DNA of 29,998 bases from JAPLKX01 sp035530195 (GTDB lineage Bacteria; Hydrogenedentota; Hydrogenedentia; Hydrogenedentales; SLHB01): the NCBI GenBank assembly GCA_035530195.1, contig DATKVG010000211.1, forward strand, positions 1-29,998, in the 5' to 3' direction. This document shows positions 7,021 to 15,683 of this stretch, piece by piece. The position numbers and the translations under genes are program-made. Under the pieces are notes generated by a model. The model did not search any database. It saw nothing but the letters and a program-made list of their open reading frames with translations, and was not told the DNA's origin. Position 1 is the stretch's first letter. Each line of letters opens with the position of its first letter.

Positions 7021-9177
7021 CTAACGCGCCGTCGACGTTTTGATGAACTCGACCAGTGCCGCTTTGGCGGCCTCTTCCGCGAGCCCTGCGCGCACCGTGA
7101 CGTGCGCCGATTGGGCGGCATAAATCCCGTTTAGCGTATCTTCATTGAGCGGCTTGGCATCGCCTCCCAGCGGATTAACCACCATCACCGCCGCAGTCAT
7201 GGCGCTTGCCAACTCAGGTAGATCATAACTCATGAGGACCCCCGGCACATAACAGTCGTGCGGCCACATATTGGCCGGTGAAGTTGCCAGCGATTCGAAC
7301 GACGCCAGGGGCCGGTTCATAAACACCTGGCAAGGCCCGCACGGCGACTCACGTTCCGCGTCTATTGCCGCCACGTGCAGCGCCACCACCCCGCCCATTC
7401 CGTAGCCGCCAATTACGATGCGTTCGCAGTCGATCTCAGGGCGCGACCGCAGGTACTCGAGCGTGGCCAAGCCGTCGCGCACCCGCATGGCGAAAACGGG
7501 ATCACCTAGGGCGGCCGTGACATAGGCGAGCCACCTGTCGGTGCCGGCCCAGCCGGCGATGTCGTAGGGGAGGTTGGCGGGCGCGGTGTCCCCCCAACCG
7601 CGCAGATCTATGGTAAGGACGGCCGGCCCGTCGGTTTCCTTCGCGATAAAACCTGTCGCGTTGGCAAGAAAGCCTTGCTTCTTGAGATCGGTCCAGCGGC
7701 CGCGATCATCAAAATAGAGCAGCGCCCCGCCCTTCCAACCCTGGCGGGCGGGATAGAGATACGTGGCGGGCAATTCGATTCCCGGTTCGGGCCGGATGCT
7801 CAGCTCTTCCACCCAGTGAAACCACGCCAGCGATTTGCCGCCGGACACGCACCCGGGCACTGTGGCGGGGACTGCTTTCACCAGCGCTGTCGCGGCAACT
7901 GCCGGACGCGGATGCGCTTGATCGTGGAGTGCTTCAGCCCGAGATCGGTTGAGCGTGAACATATTTTCCTGCTGCCGCGGGTTGCACTTGAGCAGGTCGT
8001 CGGGGAGCAGTTCAAAATCCGCAGCAGTCCACTCCGGCATTTGGCGCGGTGGGATTTGCGCCAGCCATTTGTCCATCCACTTAGTGAATTCGGCCACCAT
8101 GCGCAGGCTGTAATCGTGCCCGCCCGGGTCGAGGAAAAACTTGAACTTCTCTTTCTCGCCCGCCTGTTCGTATGCGCGCGCCACGTCCGCCGCGATCTGC
8201 TCGCTCCACGCGCGCTTGAACACCTCGTCTTCCGCCCCGGCCATCAGTAACAGCGGTGTCGGCAGGGCTGCGGCGAGCACGTCCACGTCGTCGTACGCCA
8301 GAAACCGCCCCATATCGAGCGTCTCGACGCACGGCGCGTACATGTCGCGTACCGGGTGAAGCGCCAGCGGCACCGCCGTGCAGGCCGGTCCCGACACCTT
8401 GATCCGCTCGTCGAGCAACGTGGTCATCATCGTGGTGCACCCGCCGCCGCTGACGCCCGTCATGGCGGCGCCGCGGGTCATGTCGATGTCGGGCCGCGTC
8501 TCGAGGTAGTCGAGGCACCGGAGAGCATCCGCCACGAAGAACCTGTTGGACGACCGGCCCGTGAGGTAGCAGCGTGCACCGTCATTGAAATGATCGTTGC
8601 CCTCAGTCTTTTCGCCGGACATGCCGGGCGGGTCGAACAGGATGGCCGCGTAACCCAGCCGCGCAAACGCCTGGGCCGGGATCTGATAGCTGGGCATCTG
8701 CTTGCCGCTGTGGCCAACGGGAATCACCACGGCGCGCCACGGCGGTGGGAACTCGTTCGGGTCTGGCAAGAAGACGGACGCATTTACGTCCCACCCCGAC
8801 AACGACTCGAACAGGACGTTTTCCACGGCCCCGCCCCAGACCAGATCGTGGCGCGAAACGGCCCGCACATTCAGTACGCGGTACTTTCGCAGACCCAGCG
8901 CGGAACTCAGTCTTTCGCGAACACTGTCGCGCCATCGCTGCCAATTGCCGGAGTCAAACGCCTGCCGGCGCCGGCTTGCCGTCGTGTCGAGCGCCTCACA
9001 ACTGCGCCGCACGACGAACTCGCGCAGCATGTTGCGCAAATCGACCGTGACAGGCGCCGGCCCGAGCTCGAACGGCATATCGGCGTAATTCGCCGGCCCG
9101 GCCGCTGAAACAAGAGAAACGACAAATAATGTCAACATCCAACGGCGCCTTTTTCCTTTGACAGGAAAACTGGACAA
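7021..9177 (-). CDS. Exported tandem alpha/beta-hydrolase (acetyl xylan esterase-like)
   Basis: A 718-residue protein with two alpha/beta-hydrolase domains, probably periplasmic or secreted. The TTG at 9177 gives a good signal peptide: basic VKGKRRRW, then MLTLFVVSLVSAAGPA. The ATG at 9138 would lose the basic part, and neither start has a strong ribosome-binding site, so the start is uncertain. Domain 1 (about 110-370) has a nucleophile elbow GVSGGG (S243), an acid in AGAEDE (D317) and a histidine in PGGHDYS (H354), a full triad. Domain 2 (about 460-700) has RGWGD near 526 and an elbow reading GYGMGG near 591, where glycine replaces the nucleophile serine, so it is probably not catalytic. 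Such proteins are common as esterases acting on acylated glycans; the substrate here is unknown. Confidence 0.8.
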   Translation of the reverse strand: MSSFPVKGKRRRWMLTLFVVSLVSAAGPANYADMPFELGPAPVTVDLRNMLREFVVRRSCEALDTTASRRRQAFDSGNWQRWRDSVRERLSSALGLRKYRVLNVRAVSRHDLVWGGAVENVLFESLSGWDVNASVFLPDPNEFPPPWRAVVIPVGHSGKQMPSYQIPAQAFARLGYAAILFDPPGMSGEKTEGNDHFNDGARCYLTGRSSNRFFVADALRCLDYLETRPDIDMTRGAAMTGVSGGGCTTMMTTLLDERIKVSGPACTAVPLALHPVRDMYAPCVETLDMGRFLAYDDVDVLAAALPTPLLLMAGAEDEVFKRAWSEQIAADVARAYEQAGEKEKFKFFLDPGGHDYSLRMVAEFTKWMDKWLAQIPPRQMPEWTAADFELLPDDLLKCNPRQQENMFTLNRSRAEALHDQAHPRPAVAATALVKAVPATVPGCVSGGKSLAWFHWVEELSIRPEPGIELPATYLYPARQGWKGGALLYFDDRGRWTDLKKQGFLANATGFIAKETDGPAVLTIDLRGWGDTAPANLPYDIAGWAGTDRWLAYVTAALGDPVFAMRVRDGLATLEYLRSRPEIDCERIVIGGYGMGGVVALHVAAIDAERESPCGPCQVFMNRPLASFESLATSPANMWPHDCYVPGVLMSYDLPELASAMTAAVMVVNPLGGDAKPLNEDTLNGIYAAQSAHVTVRAGLAEEAAKAALVEFIKTSTAR

Positions 9178-9264
9178 ACAGATTTCTTGTGGCGGAAACT
9201 CATTGTGTGAATCTCACGTTGAAAGGCCGAATCGACGGGAGCGGTCGCATGTTAAGCCCGCATT

Positions 9265-9286
9265 AAATCCTGTCAATCCTGTTATG
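9265..9286. repeat. ATCCTGT-type periodic repeat
   Basis: AAATCCTGTCAATCCTGTTATG between the PilZ and hydrolase genes. The same ATCCTGTNA period occurs in the 60-bp duplicated segments at 23545-23604 and 26348-26407 (ATCCTGTAAATCCTGTTATC). It is a short dispersed tract with no evident coding role. Confidence 0.5.
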
Positions 9287-9289
9287 CGG

Positions 9290-9649
9290 TCAAGAGTTGT
9301 TGCCGTTCATCAGGTCGTGTTCCACGAAACCCACGACCGCGTCGTGGTCTTCATCCGAAATCTTCGTATACAGGATAGCGACTTTGAAATGGTCGTCCCC
9401 CCGTTCGTCGGGATCGCACCGCACAACGATGCCTTCGCACTCGATCCGGCTTGTCTCGGGCCGCGGGATCTCGAGGACGATGCTCATGCGCGTCATGAGG
9501 GGGATCGGCTTTACGGTGTGGCACAGAATGCCGTTGCCGCTGATGTTGTCGATATGATTCAGGACGCCCGGCCCGGCTTCGTCCATAAGGACGGGAAACC
9601 CGCGCCGGCTCCGCGGATAGCGGCGCCGCTCTTCTCCCTCATAATGCAT
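9290..9649 (-). CDS. PilZ domain protein (putative c-di-GMP receptor)
   Basis: A 119-residue stand-alone PilZ domain. Seen: EERRRYPRSRRGFPV near the N-terminus carries the RxxxR motif, and DNISGNGILC supplies the (D/N)xSxxG motif; together these bind cyclic di-GMP in known PilZ proteins. The ATG at 9649 is chosen because AAAGGA lies about 6 nt upstream; a TTG 15 nt further upstream overlaps that site. It has no partner domain and no obvious motility or polysaccharide genes next to it, so the process it controls cannot be read from context. Confidence 0.87.
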   Translation of the reverse strand: MHYEGEERRRYPRSRRGFPVLMDEAGPGVLNHIDNISGNGILCHTVKPIPLMTRMSIVLEIPRPETSRIECEGIVVRCDPDERGDDHFKVAILYTKISDEDHDAVVGFVEHDLMNGNNS

Positions 9650-9719
9650 AAACAATCCTTTCAACCCAGTGGAGTAGTGAGTCTATGGTACCGCACCCGG
9701 CCGATTAACGCAATGGTTC

Positions 9720-9752
9720 TGTGGTGCTTGTGGTGCGGGCGTCCCGCCTGCA
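9720..9752. repeat. Family-2 repeat, single copy after the isomerase gene
   Basis: Read on plus: TGTGGTGCT (partial) followed by TGTGGTGCGGGCGTCCCGCC and TGCA. This is the reverse complement of the unit that is tandemly repeated in gcvPB (1494-1606). It lies a few bases past the stop codon of the minus-strand isomerase gene. The partial-then-full arrangement also appears in other repeat copies of the window. Confidence 0.8.
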
Positions 9753-9756
9753 CGAG

Positions 9757-10893
9757 TTATCCGTAGTACTCGTCGAAATACTTCTGCGCGGCGACGACCG
9801 CGTGGCGCATCAGGTCTTCGGCTTTTGCGGCCTGGCGGGCGGCCAGCAGGGCCATGAGCGCGTTGACATCAATCTGGGCGGCGGCCTTGGCGCAGGCTTC
9901 CCAGCTCAACACGCTGCGCACGACGCGGTCCACGGCCTGTTCGGCGTTGTCGTAGGGGCGCGGCTGCATGTCGTGGCCTTTCCACCGGGCGTAACCGGCT
10001 TCCTGCACGAGGCCCGCGATGGCGAGGTTGAACCCGTTGATGCGGCATCCGTGGTCGATGTCGAACTTGCCCGGTCCGCCCAAGATGATGCCGTCGTTGT
10101 ACCCCTGGCTGTTGAGATGCATGTGCATGACGGCGTCGTTGTCGATTTCCTCGACCGTATCGTACACGTGATCGAGGCCGATCATTTCCGAGTGGCCGAA
10201 CTCTTTGTTCACGCCCTTGTTCGCGCGCGGCACGCCGAATTCTTCCTCGAGTTTCCGCCAGAACAGGATCGCGCTGGCCACGGTCGGGATCAGCATGGCG
10301 GGATGGCCTTCGTTGGGTTTTGGCTCGAACGCGAACCGCAGCAGGCCGCCTTTCTTCGCCTCGTATTGGCACAGGCCCGCCACGCTTTCTTTGAGGTTCT
10401 GATACATCCGGCGGATGCCGACCGTTGCGATGTCATAGCCGTACGACCCATTCCAGAGCACATACGCCGGCGCCAACTGCTCATCCGGATGCCAGGCTTT
10501 CCTCAGCGGCCCGTACGCGATATCGACCGCGCGGGTGCCCAATCCTTCCGCGGCCTTGCGCTCGTCCGCATCGAGCGAACTGATGCCGCCATACGCAAAA
10601 TGGATGTGCGCGCCGGGCGTAATCAGCGCCAGGTGAAGGCCCGTCGATACCATGGCGTCGGCGATTTCGGGCGCGGTTTTCTCGTCGACCTCGGCGTCAT
10701 AATGGACCTCGATGCCCAGCTTGACGTGTTCGGGCATGCGCGGCCGCACCTTCTGGGCGGTCAGCCGGATCATGTCCGCCGTCGAAAATTTGCCCCCGAA
10801 TTCCGGCCGGATGTTGCTGGGTACAAACCCACCCTTGCCCGGGTTGAACGTCCAGCGGCAAATGCTGTGATAGGAAAAGTTGTTGTTTGCCAT
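9757..10893 (-). CDS. Xylose isomerase-like TIM-barrel sugar isomerase
   Basis: A 378-residue metal-dependent sugar isomerase of the xylose isomerase fold. Seen: the EPKPNE motif with metal-binding E190 and K192, NKEFGHSEMIGLDH (E231, H234) matching the NxEVGHEQMAG segment of XylA, and HMHLNSQGYND followed by GKFDIDHG, matching HIDLNGQ...KYDQD. In XylA the residue after H-I is a metal-binding aspartate; here that place is histidine (M-H-M-H), so metal site or substrate may differ. Strong AAGGAG a few bases before the ATG at 10893. It follows a zinc dehydrogenase gene by 24 nt, suggesting one sugar/polyol pathway. Family sure; substrate unknown, and a true D-xylose isomerase role is only one option. 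Confidence 0.8.
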   Translation of the reverse strand: MANNNFSYHSICRWTFNPGKGGFVPSNIRPEFGGKFSTADMIRLTAQKVRPRMPEHVKLGIEVHYDAEVDEKTAPEIADAMVSTGLHLALITPGAHIHFAYGGISSLDADERKAAEGLGTRAVDIAYGPLRKAWHPDEQLAPAYVLWNGSYGYDIATVGIRRMYQNLKESVAGLCQYEAKKGGLLRFAFEPKPNEGHPAMLIPTVASAILFWRKLEEEFGVPRANKGVNKEFGHSEMIGLDHVYDTVEEIDNDAVMHMHLNSQGYNDGIILGGPGKFDIDHGCRINGFNLAIAGLVQEAGYARWKGHDMQPRPYDNAEQAVDRVVRSVLSWEACAKAAAQIDVNALMALLAARQAAKAEDLMRHAVVAAQKYFDEYYG

Positions 10894-10917
10894 CTTGTCT
10901 CCTTTTTCGTCGTAAAA

Positions 10918-11943
10918 CTAAGTCTGCGGTTCAATGATGACTTTGAGCGAATCGCCGGCGCCGGCCACGAGCTGAAACCCTTTCTGCGTCTCGGCCAGCG
11001 GGAGCCGGTGCGTAATCATCTTGTTTACCGGCAACCGTCCCGCCGCCAGCAACTCGATTGCCACCTGCGCATCATACGGGCTGTTGGCGTACGACGGCAA
11101 GACGGTGATCCCGTTACGCCAGAACTCGTTGAGCGGTACCGACAGCTCGACGCCCGGATCCGTCGTGGCAAAACAGAGGACCGTCCCGGCCCGGTCGACC
11201 GATTTCAGCGCCTGTTGAAACGCCGTCAGCGCGCCCGTGCACACGATCACCAGGTCCGCCGGCCGGCCCCGGTTGGCTTCCCGGACCCGCGCCGGCACGT
11301 CGTCCCGCGCATCGATTGCGCAGCCCGCCCCAAATTCGGCGGCCTTGGCGAGTCTGTACGGGCTGATGTCCGTGGCGATAATGCGGCCCGCGCCCATGGC
11401 GTGCGCCAGCATGATGTGGAGCAGCCCGCTGATGCCGCTGCCCATCACGACGACCGTCTGGCCGGGTTTGAAATTGGCCACCCGCTGGCCGCGGATCACG
11501 CACGCCAGCGGCTCGACGAACGCCCCATCCTCGTACGACACGCTCTCCGGCAGGACGAACGTGCCGCGGTCCACGTTGATGGCCGGCACGCGCACGTATT
11601 CGGCAAACCCGCCGGGATCGAAATTGGTCGTATGGAGCATCTGGCAAACGGTGTGGTTACCGTTGAGGCAATACCAGCACGTGTTGCACGGCACATGGTG
11701 CGACACAAACACCCGCTGGCCCGGCCGAAACCGCGTCACGCGGTCGCCGACCTCGGCGATATCGCCGGCGATCTCGTGGCCCAGCACGATGGGCGCTTTT
11801 TTGATGCGGTACCACTCGAGTACGTCGCTGCCGCAGATGCCGCTCGAGATGATTTTCACCAGCAGCTCGTCCGGCCCGGTTTTGGGCACGGGCATCTCCT
11901 CGAGCCGCACGTCGCTGTTGCGGTAATACATGGCCACGCGCAT
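10918..11943 (-). CDS. Zinc-dependent alcohol/polyol dehydrogenase (MDR family)
   Basis: A 341-residue medium-chain dehydrogenase/reductase, like sorbitol or threonine dehydrogenase. Seen: catalytic zinc ligands in GICGSD (C37) and GHE (H56, E57), structural zinc cysteines C86, C89, C92 and C100 in PCNTCWYCLNGNHTVC, and the NAD-binding VVVMGSGISGLL near 165. The start is set at the ATG at 11943, 3 nt after the stop of the small Cys-rich gene; a TTG immediately upstream is less likely. It probably oxidises a polyol or sugar alcohol that the adjoining isomerase makes or uses. The exact substrate cannot be read from sequence. Confidence 0.88.
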   Translation of the reverse strand: MRVAMYYRNSDVRLEEMPVPKTGPDELLVKIISSGICGSDVLEWYRIKKAPIVLGHEIAGDIAEVGDRVTRFRPGQRVFVSHHVPCNTCWYCLNGNHTVCQMLHTTNFDPGGFAEYVRVPAINVDRGTFVLPESVSYEDGAFVEPLACVIRGQRVANFKPGQTVVVMGSGISGLLHIMLAHAMGAGRIIATDISPYRLAKAAEFGAGCAIDARDDVPARVREANRGRPADLVIVCTGALTAFQQALKSVDRAGTVLCFATTDPGVELSVPLNEFWRNGITVLPSYANSPYDAQVAIELLAAGRLPVNKMITHRLPLAETQKGFQLVAGAGDSLKVIIEPQT

Positions 11944-11946
11944 CAA

Positions 11947-12165
11947 TCAGGGCTCCGGCACCGGCTTCACAACGTGGTACCCGTGCTTGATCAGCCAGTG
12001 GTGGAAATCGTACGTCGTGTGGATGCACCGCGACGAGCAGATCCCGTGGATCTCCTCGTAGTCGGCCGTATTCGGCGCGGTCTTGTCCAGCAAAACCTGA
12101 ACCGGGCACCGCACGTTCTTGCAGTACGCCCGCCGCTCGTAGTCAGTGAATCCAGGGATCGCCAT
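11947..12165 (-). CDS. Small four-cysteine protein of unknown function
   Basis: A 72-residue protein, first in an operon with a zinc dehydrogenase (3 nt gap) and a xylose-isomerase-like enzyme. Seen: four cysteines in two pairs, C15-x4-C20 and C43-x3-C47, then a histidine- and aromatic-rich tail (TTYDFHHWLIKHGYHVVKP). The pattern suggests a zinc or iron-sulfur site, but I do not recognise the family. The ATG at 12165 is preceded by GAGGAGAAACGGAA, a good ribosome-binding site, and the frame is well used, so it is very likely a real gene. It may be a small accessory or regulator for the dehydrogenase; that is inference from position only. Confidence 0.75.
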   Translation of the reverse strand: MAIPGFTDYERRAYCKNVRCPVQVLLDKTAPNTADYEEIHGICSSRCIHTTYDFHHWLIKHGYHVVKPVPEP

Positions 12166-12272
12166 TTCCGTTTCTCCTCATCTCACTTTAAGCTAACACA
12201 AACCGCCGTGTCGAGAAAAGCGCCAAACACCTTGGATTTTATCGTTGTTTCCCTACAGCCTACAGTCTTTCT

Positions 12273-12302
12273 TTGTATGCCGCCACCGGCCTTAGTTATA
12301 AT
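12273..12302 (+). promoter_or_regulatory. Sigma70-type promoter of lptF-lptG
   Basis: -35 TTGTAT at 12273-12278 and a perfect -10 TATAAT at 12297-12302, with an 18-bp spacer. The lptF ATG lies 26 nt further down, with AAGGG before it. The site sits in the divergent gap between the small 4-Cys gene (minus) and lptF (plus). Confidence 0.65.
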
Positions 12303-12328
12303 CGTCCCAGCTTAAACAAGGGCTGTAC

Positions 12329-13441
12329 ATGGGCATACTGAGCCGATACGTGCTGCGCCAGATCGCCGTGCCGTCGCTGCTGGCGGTCGCGGTGGTTGCC
12401 ATTCTGGGCGTGGCCAATGAAATCCAGGAGGAACAACGCGAGACGCTGCTGCCGCTCGCCCAGATGACGATGGGCGACCTCGGCCGGCTCGCGATGTACT
12501 TCCTCCCGGCCCTCGTCGGATATCTTATCCCGATCACATACATGCTCGGCATCATGCTGGCGTTTGGCCGGTTCTCCCACGACAACGAGATCGTCGCCAT
12601 GAAAGCCGCGGGCATCCCGATCAAGCGGATTGTGCTTCCGATCATCCTGCTTGGCGCGGTGCTCAGCGGCCTGTCCTTCTGGATCCAGGACCAGCTCCAT
12701 CCGTGGGCGGTGCGCCGGGCCGACGAGTTCATCCACGGCGAGTTGCCGCTCCGCGCAACGCTCGAGGTGCTCCCGACGGGCGTGATCCAGGAGTACGCCG
12801 GCTGGCGCATCTATATCGGCAAAAAAGATCCCGCCCAAGGCACGCTCGAAAAAATCGTCATTCTCAAACCGGAGGAAAACGGCCTTGCGTCCACCTACTA
12901 TGCCGAGAGCGCCAGAATCTCGAATCAAAACGGACAGAACGAACTGGAACTGGCCAATGTCCATTTCATCCCATCCGGAGAAGGCAACGACGTCATGCCG
13001 TTGCGGGCCGACGAGATCAGCCTGCCTGTCCCCGAGATCAAGACGCACATCCCCGACAGCGGCCGGAACGCCATGAACCTGCGCCAGCTCCTGTCGGGCG
13101 AGAAAACGCTGGCCGGCCAGATCGCCCAGACGCCGTCGGAACCCGGCAAGCTGGAACTGCTCAAAGTTCGCCGGGACATCGCCGACCGGCTGTCGCTTCC
13201 GTTTGCGTGCCTGGCCGTGAGCCTGGCGGCGGCCCCGCTGGGCGCGCGGGCCAAACGGTCAGGCCGGTCCTATACGTTTGCGGTTGGGTTTTCGGTTCTT
13301 CTGATTTATTACGTTTTGCAGATGCTGGTGGAAGGCCACTCGCTTCAGCCGCTGTGGCTGACGGTGCTGCGGCTCTGGGTGCCCAACCTGCTGTTCTGTG
13401 TGGCGGGGCTGTTCTTCCTGTGGCGGGTGGATCGCGTATGA
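12329..13441 (+). CDS. lptF: LptF/LptG (YjgP/YjgQ) family LPS transport permease
   Basis: A 370-residue inner-membrane permease of the LPS transport ABC complex LptB2FG, which extracts LPS from the inner membrane and feeds it to LptC and LptA. Seen: the family layout of N-terminal membrane segments (about 15-115, with RFSHDNEIVAMKAAGIPIKR as the cytoplasmic LptB-contacting stretch), a periplasmic beta-rich domain (about 120-275) and C-terminal membrane segments with LPFACLAVSLAAAPLGARAKRSG. Preceded by a strong promoter. The stop overlaps the next permease gene by 4 nt (ATGA). Whether it is F or G is judged only from order. Confidence 0.9.
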   Translation: MGILSRYVLRQIAVPSLLAVAVVAILGVANEIQEEQRETLLPLAQMTMGDLGRLAMYFLPALVGYLIPITYMLGIMLAFGRFSHDNEIVAMKAAGIPIKRIVLPIILLGAVLSGLSFWIQDQLHPWAVRRADEFIHGELPLRATLEVLPTGVIQEYAGWRIYIGKKDPAQGTLEKIVILKPEENGLASTYYAESARISNQNGQNELELANVHFIPSGEGNDVMPLRADEISLPVPEIKTHIPDSGRNAMNLRQLLSGEKTLAGQIAQTPSEPGKLELLKVRRDIADRLSLPFACLAVSLAAAPLGARAKRSGRSYTFAVGFSVLLIYYVLQMLVEGHSLQPLWLTVLRLWVPNLLFCVAGLFFLWRVDRV

Positions 13442-14523
13442 CGATCCTTGACCGATACCTGGGCACGCGCCTTCTGGCGGCGGTGTTCAAAGTGATGGTG
13501 TCGCTGGTTCTCCTGTTTATCCTGATCGACCTGCTCACGCACCGCAGGGGCGAAATTGTGCGGCATGACATCCCGTGGGCGGTGGTGCTCCGGTACTATG
13601 CGGCCTACACGCCCACGATCCTGTACGAGCACCAGGTCGCCGCGTTCTCGATGCTGGTTGCGGCCTTGCTGGTGCTTGGCGGCGCGGCTCAAAACAACGA
13701 AGTCATCGCGGCCCTGGCCGGCGGGATCAGCCTGCGCCGGCTGGTGCTCGTGCCGATTCTGATAGCGGGGGCGCTCGCGGTCGGCGTGTTTATCATGCAG
13801 GAAAGTTTCGGCGCCGCCGCCCGGCGCCAGGCCGACAACCTCGAAGCGCGGTATTTCTCCAAGGGCGGCGCAATCCGAGACGGGATCAGTTGGCCCGACC
13901 TCGCCGGAAACTGGACCTGCCACATCATGAAGTTCAACAGGACCGCGCTCACCGGCGAAAACGTCTCGATGCATTCGATCCGCGACGACGCGGTCGAACT
14001 CGTGCAAGCACGCCGGATTTTCTGGGACCCGGCCCAAACCAAATGGATGCTCGAAGACGGCCGGTGGTTCACGTTCTTCCCGAACAAGAACTGGGATTAC
14101 GTCGTCCCGCGCATCACGCGCAGGGCCGCGCCCATCGTTGAAACGCCTGAAGAACTGTTTGCCCTCGAACAAGCCCCCGAAACACGAACCGTCGGCCAAC
14201 TGAGGGAGGATATTCGTCGCGCCGTCAGCCACGGCATGCCCGTCCAGGGCCACTGGACCGACTTCTACGCGAAGTTCTCCCAGCCGGCACTGGCGTTTGT
14301 AATGATTTTCCTCGCGATCCCGTTCGCCATGCGGCTGCGACGTGGCGGGCTCGCCATCGGGTTTGGCGTCAGCATCGCGATTGCCCTGGCGTATCTCATC
14401 CTGTTCCGCGTGGGCATGGGCCTTGGCCACGTCGAGCGAATCCCCGCCCCCGTCGCCGCGTGGCTCGCCACCGCCGTGTTCCTGGTCATCGGCCTCGAAA
14501 TGTTCCGCAGAACACCCACCTAA
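13438..14523 (+). CDS. lptG: LptF/LptG family LPS transport permease, second subunit
   Basis: A 361-residue partner of the preceding permease, same fold: N-terminal membrane segments, NNEVIAALAGGISLRRL as the coupling-helix region, a periplasmic domain (about 125-265) and C-terminal membrane helices (FVMIFLAIPFAMRLRRGG). The ATG at 13438 overlaps the lptF stop in ATGA, implying translational coupling; the longer upstream open frame is only lptF read in another frame. Pairing of two such genes is the normal arrangement of the LptFG heterodimer. A family-1 palindrome begins directly after the stop and may form the mRNA end. Confidence 0.9.
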   Translation: MTILDRYLGTRLLAAVFKVMVSLVLLFILIDLLTHRRGEIVRHDIPWAVVLRYYAAYTPTILYEHQVAAFSMLVAALLVLGGAAQNNEVIAALAGGISLRRLVLVPILIAGALAVGVFIMQESFGAAARRQADNLEARYFSKGGAIRDGISWPDLAGNWTCHIMKFNRTALTGENVSMHSIRDDAVELVQARRIFWDPAQTKWMLEDGRWFTFFPNKNWDYVVPRITRRAAPIVETPEELFALEQAPETRTVGQLREDIRRAVSHGMPVQGHWTDFYAKFSQPALAFVMIFLAIPFAMRLRRGGLAIGFGVSIAIALAYLILFRVGMGLGHVERIPAPVAAWLATAVFLVIGLEMFRRTPT

Positions 14524-14590
14524 GCGAAAAACGGGGACAGCCACCTTTTTTCGGCAGTTTGGAAAAAGGGTGGCTGTTCCCGTTTTTCGC
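14524..14590. repeat. Family-1 palindromic repeat, copy C
   Basis: GCGAAAAACGGGGACAG, inner stem CCACCTTTTTTC, loop GGCAGTTT (the reverse complement of the AAACTGCC loop of copies A and B, so this copy is inverted), inner stem GAAAAAGGGTGG, then CTGTTCCCGTTTTTCGC. It begins right after the lptG stop. The T-run after the 3' arm would suit a terminator hairpin; this role is inferred. Confidence 0.9.
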
Positions 14591-14725
14591 CATTCTTTGC
14601 CTGCCTGTCCTTTCTTTTCGCCCGCCTCTTTGATCTGTCCGATTCGTCCGATCGTATTCTTGAATCTCCCCCTGCCGACGGTTAGACTTTCGAGAATAAG
14701 GCACAGCTTGCAAGGAGAAGTTGCC

Positions 14726-15607
14726 ATGTTTGTTTCGATTCGCGATTGTCTTGTTGCTGTGGATGAGTTTTCCAGCCCTGTCGAGGGGCTTCGGCATGTT
14801 GATTTGGATGCGGTCGAGATCGAGTTGTCGCGGGATTTCATGGTGTACGCGATGGACTCGCGCGAAAAGGTGAAACTCGCGTCGGACGACGACGCCAGGG
14901 CATACAGGAAACATCTGGAAGGGCTGAAGGTGCGTCCGATCGCATTTTTGACGGCGGTGGATTTCAGCATGGGCGATCTCGATGCGCATTCGGCATACAT
15001 CGCTCGAGCCATCGAGCTTGCGGACATCCTGGGGATGCCGGCCATACGGGTGGATTCGGCGATGCGCAAGGAACGCGAGCTGGATTTCATGTCGCGCGTG
15101 GACCTGATGGCGAAAGGGTTGGAGGAAGCGTTGCGGCGGACCTCCGGGCTGAACGTGGCGCTGGGCATCGAAAACCACGGGTTCCAGGGCAACAACCTGG
15201 CGTTTTTGCTCAACGTTTACCGGCGCGTCAACTCGAAGCGACTGGGTTCGACGCTCGATACGGGCAACTTCTACTGGCGCGGCTACCCGCTGGGCGAGCT
15301 TTACGGCATCCTGACCATCCTGGCGCCGTACGCCAAACACACCCACGTCAAAAACATCAAATACCCCCCCGAGGTGCGAGAAACCATCCGCGAGGCGGGC
15401 TGGAAGTACACGGAATACATGTGTGCCATCGAAGAGGGCGACATCGACCACAAGCGGGTGGCCAAAATCCTGGCGGACGGCGGGTATGACTTCGATTTCT
15501 GCCTCGAAAACGAGCTGCTTCACAAACTCAAGGGCGACGAGCGGGTCGCCGTGCTCGAACGCGATATCAAGCACCTGAAAGACTGCGTCAACGCCCTCAA
15601 GACCTGA
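14726..15607 (+). CDS. Sugar phosphate isomerase/epimerase family TIM barrel
   Basis: A 293-residue xylose-isomerase-like TIM barrel (AP endonuclease 2 superfamily), a group of metal-dependent sugar or cyclitol isomerases, epimerases and dehydratases. Seen: metal-site residues in LGIENHG (E149), STLDTGN (D178) and KHTHVKN (H207), and CLENE near the C-terminus. The ATG at 14726 follows AAGGAG by 8 nt; the frame is open further upstream, but that part runs through lptG and a repeat and is not coding. It stands alone between lptG and the hdr-flx cluster. Fold assignment is good; the substrate is not predictable. Confidence 0.85.
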   Translation: MFVSIRDCLVAVDEFSSPVEGLRHVDLDAVEIELSRDFMVYAMDSREKVKLASDDDARAYRKHLEGLKVRPIAFLTAVDFSMGDLDAHSAYIARAIELADILGMPAIRVDSAMRKERELDFMSRVDLMAKGLEEALRRTSGLNVALGIENHGFQGNNLAFLLNVYRRVNSKRLGSTLDTGNFYWRGYPLGELYGILTILAPYAKHTHVKNIKYPPEVRETIREAGWKYTEYMCAIEEGDIDHKRVAKILADGGYDFDFCLENELLHKLKGDERVAVLERDIKHLKDCVNALKT

Positions 15608-15683
15608 GTTGATCGACCCGTAAAGCGGGAGTATTATCAGACTTGGAGATTTTGTGCAGGCGCAGTTCTCCCGCCGGGGTTAG

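Noticed and set aside
9721..12315. 864-codon plus-strand open frame opposite the isomerase and dehydrogenase genes
   Set aside because: The minus-strand genes have full family motifs and ribosome-binding sites; the plus frame has none and begins in a family-2 repeat.
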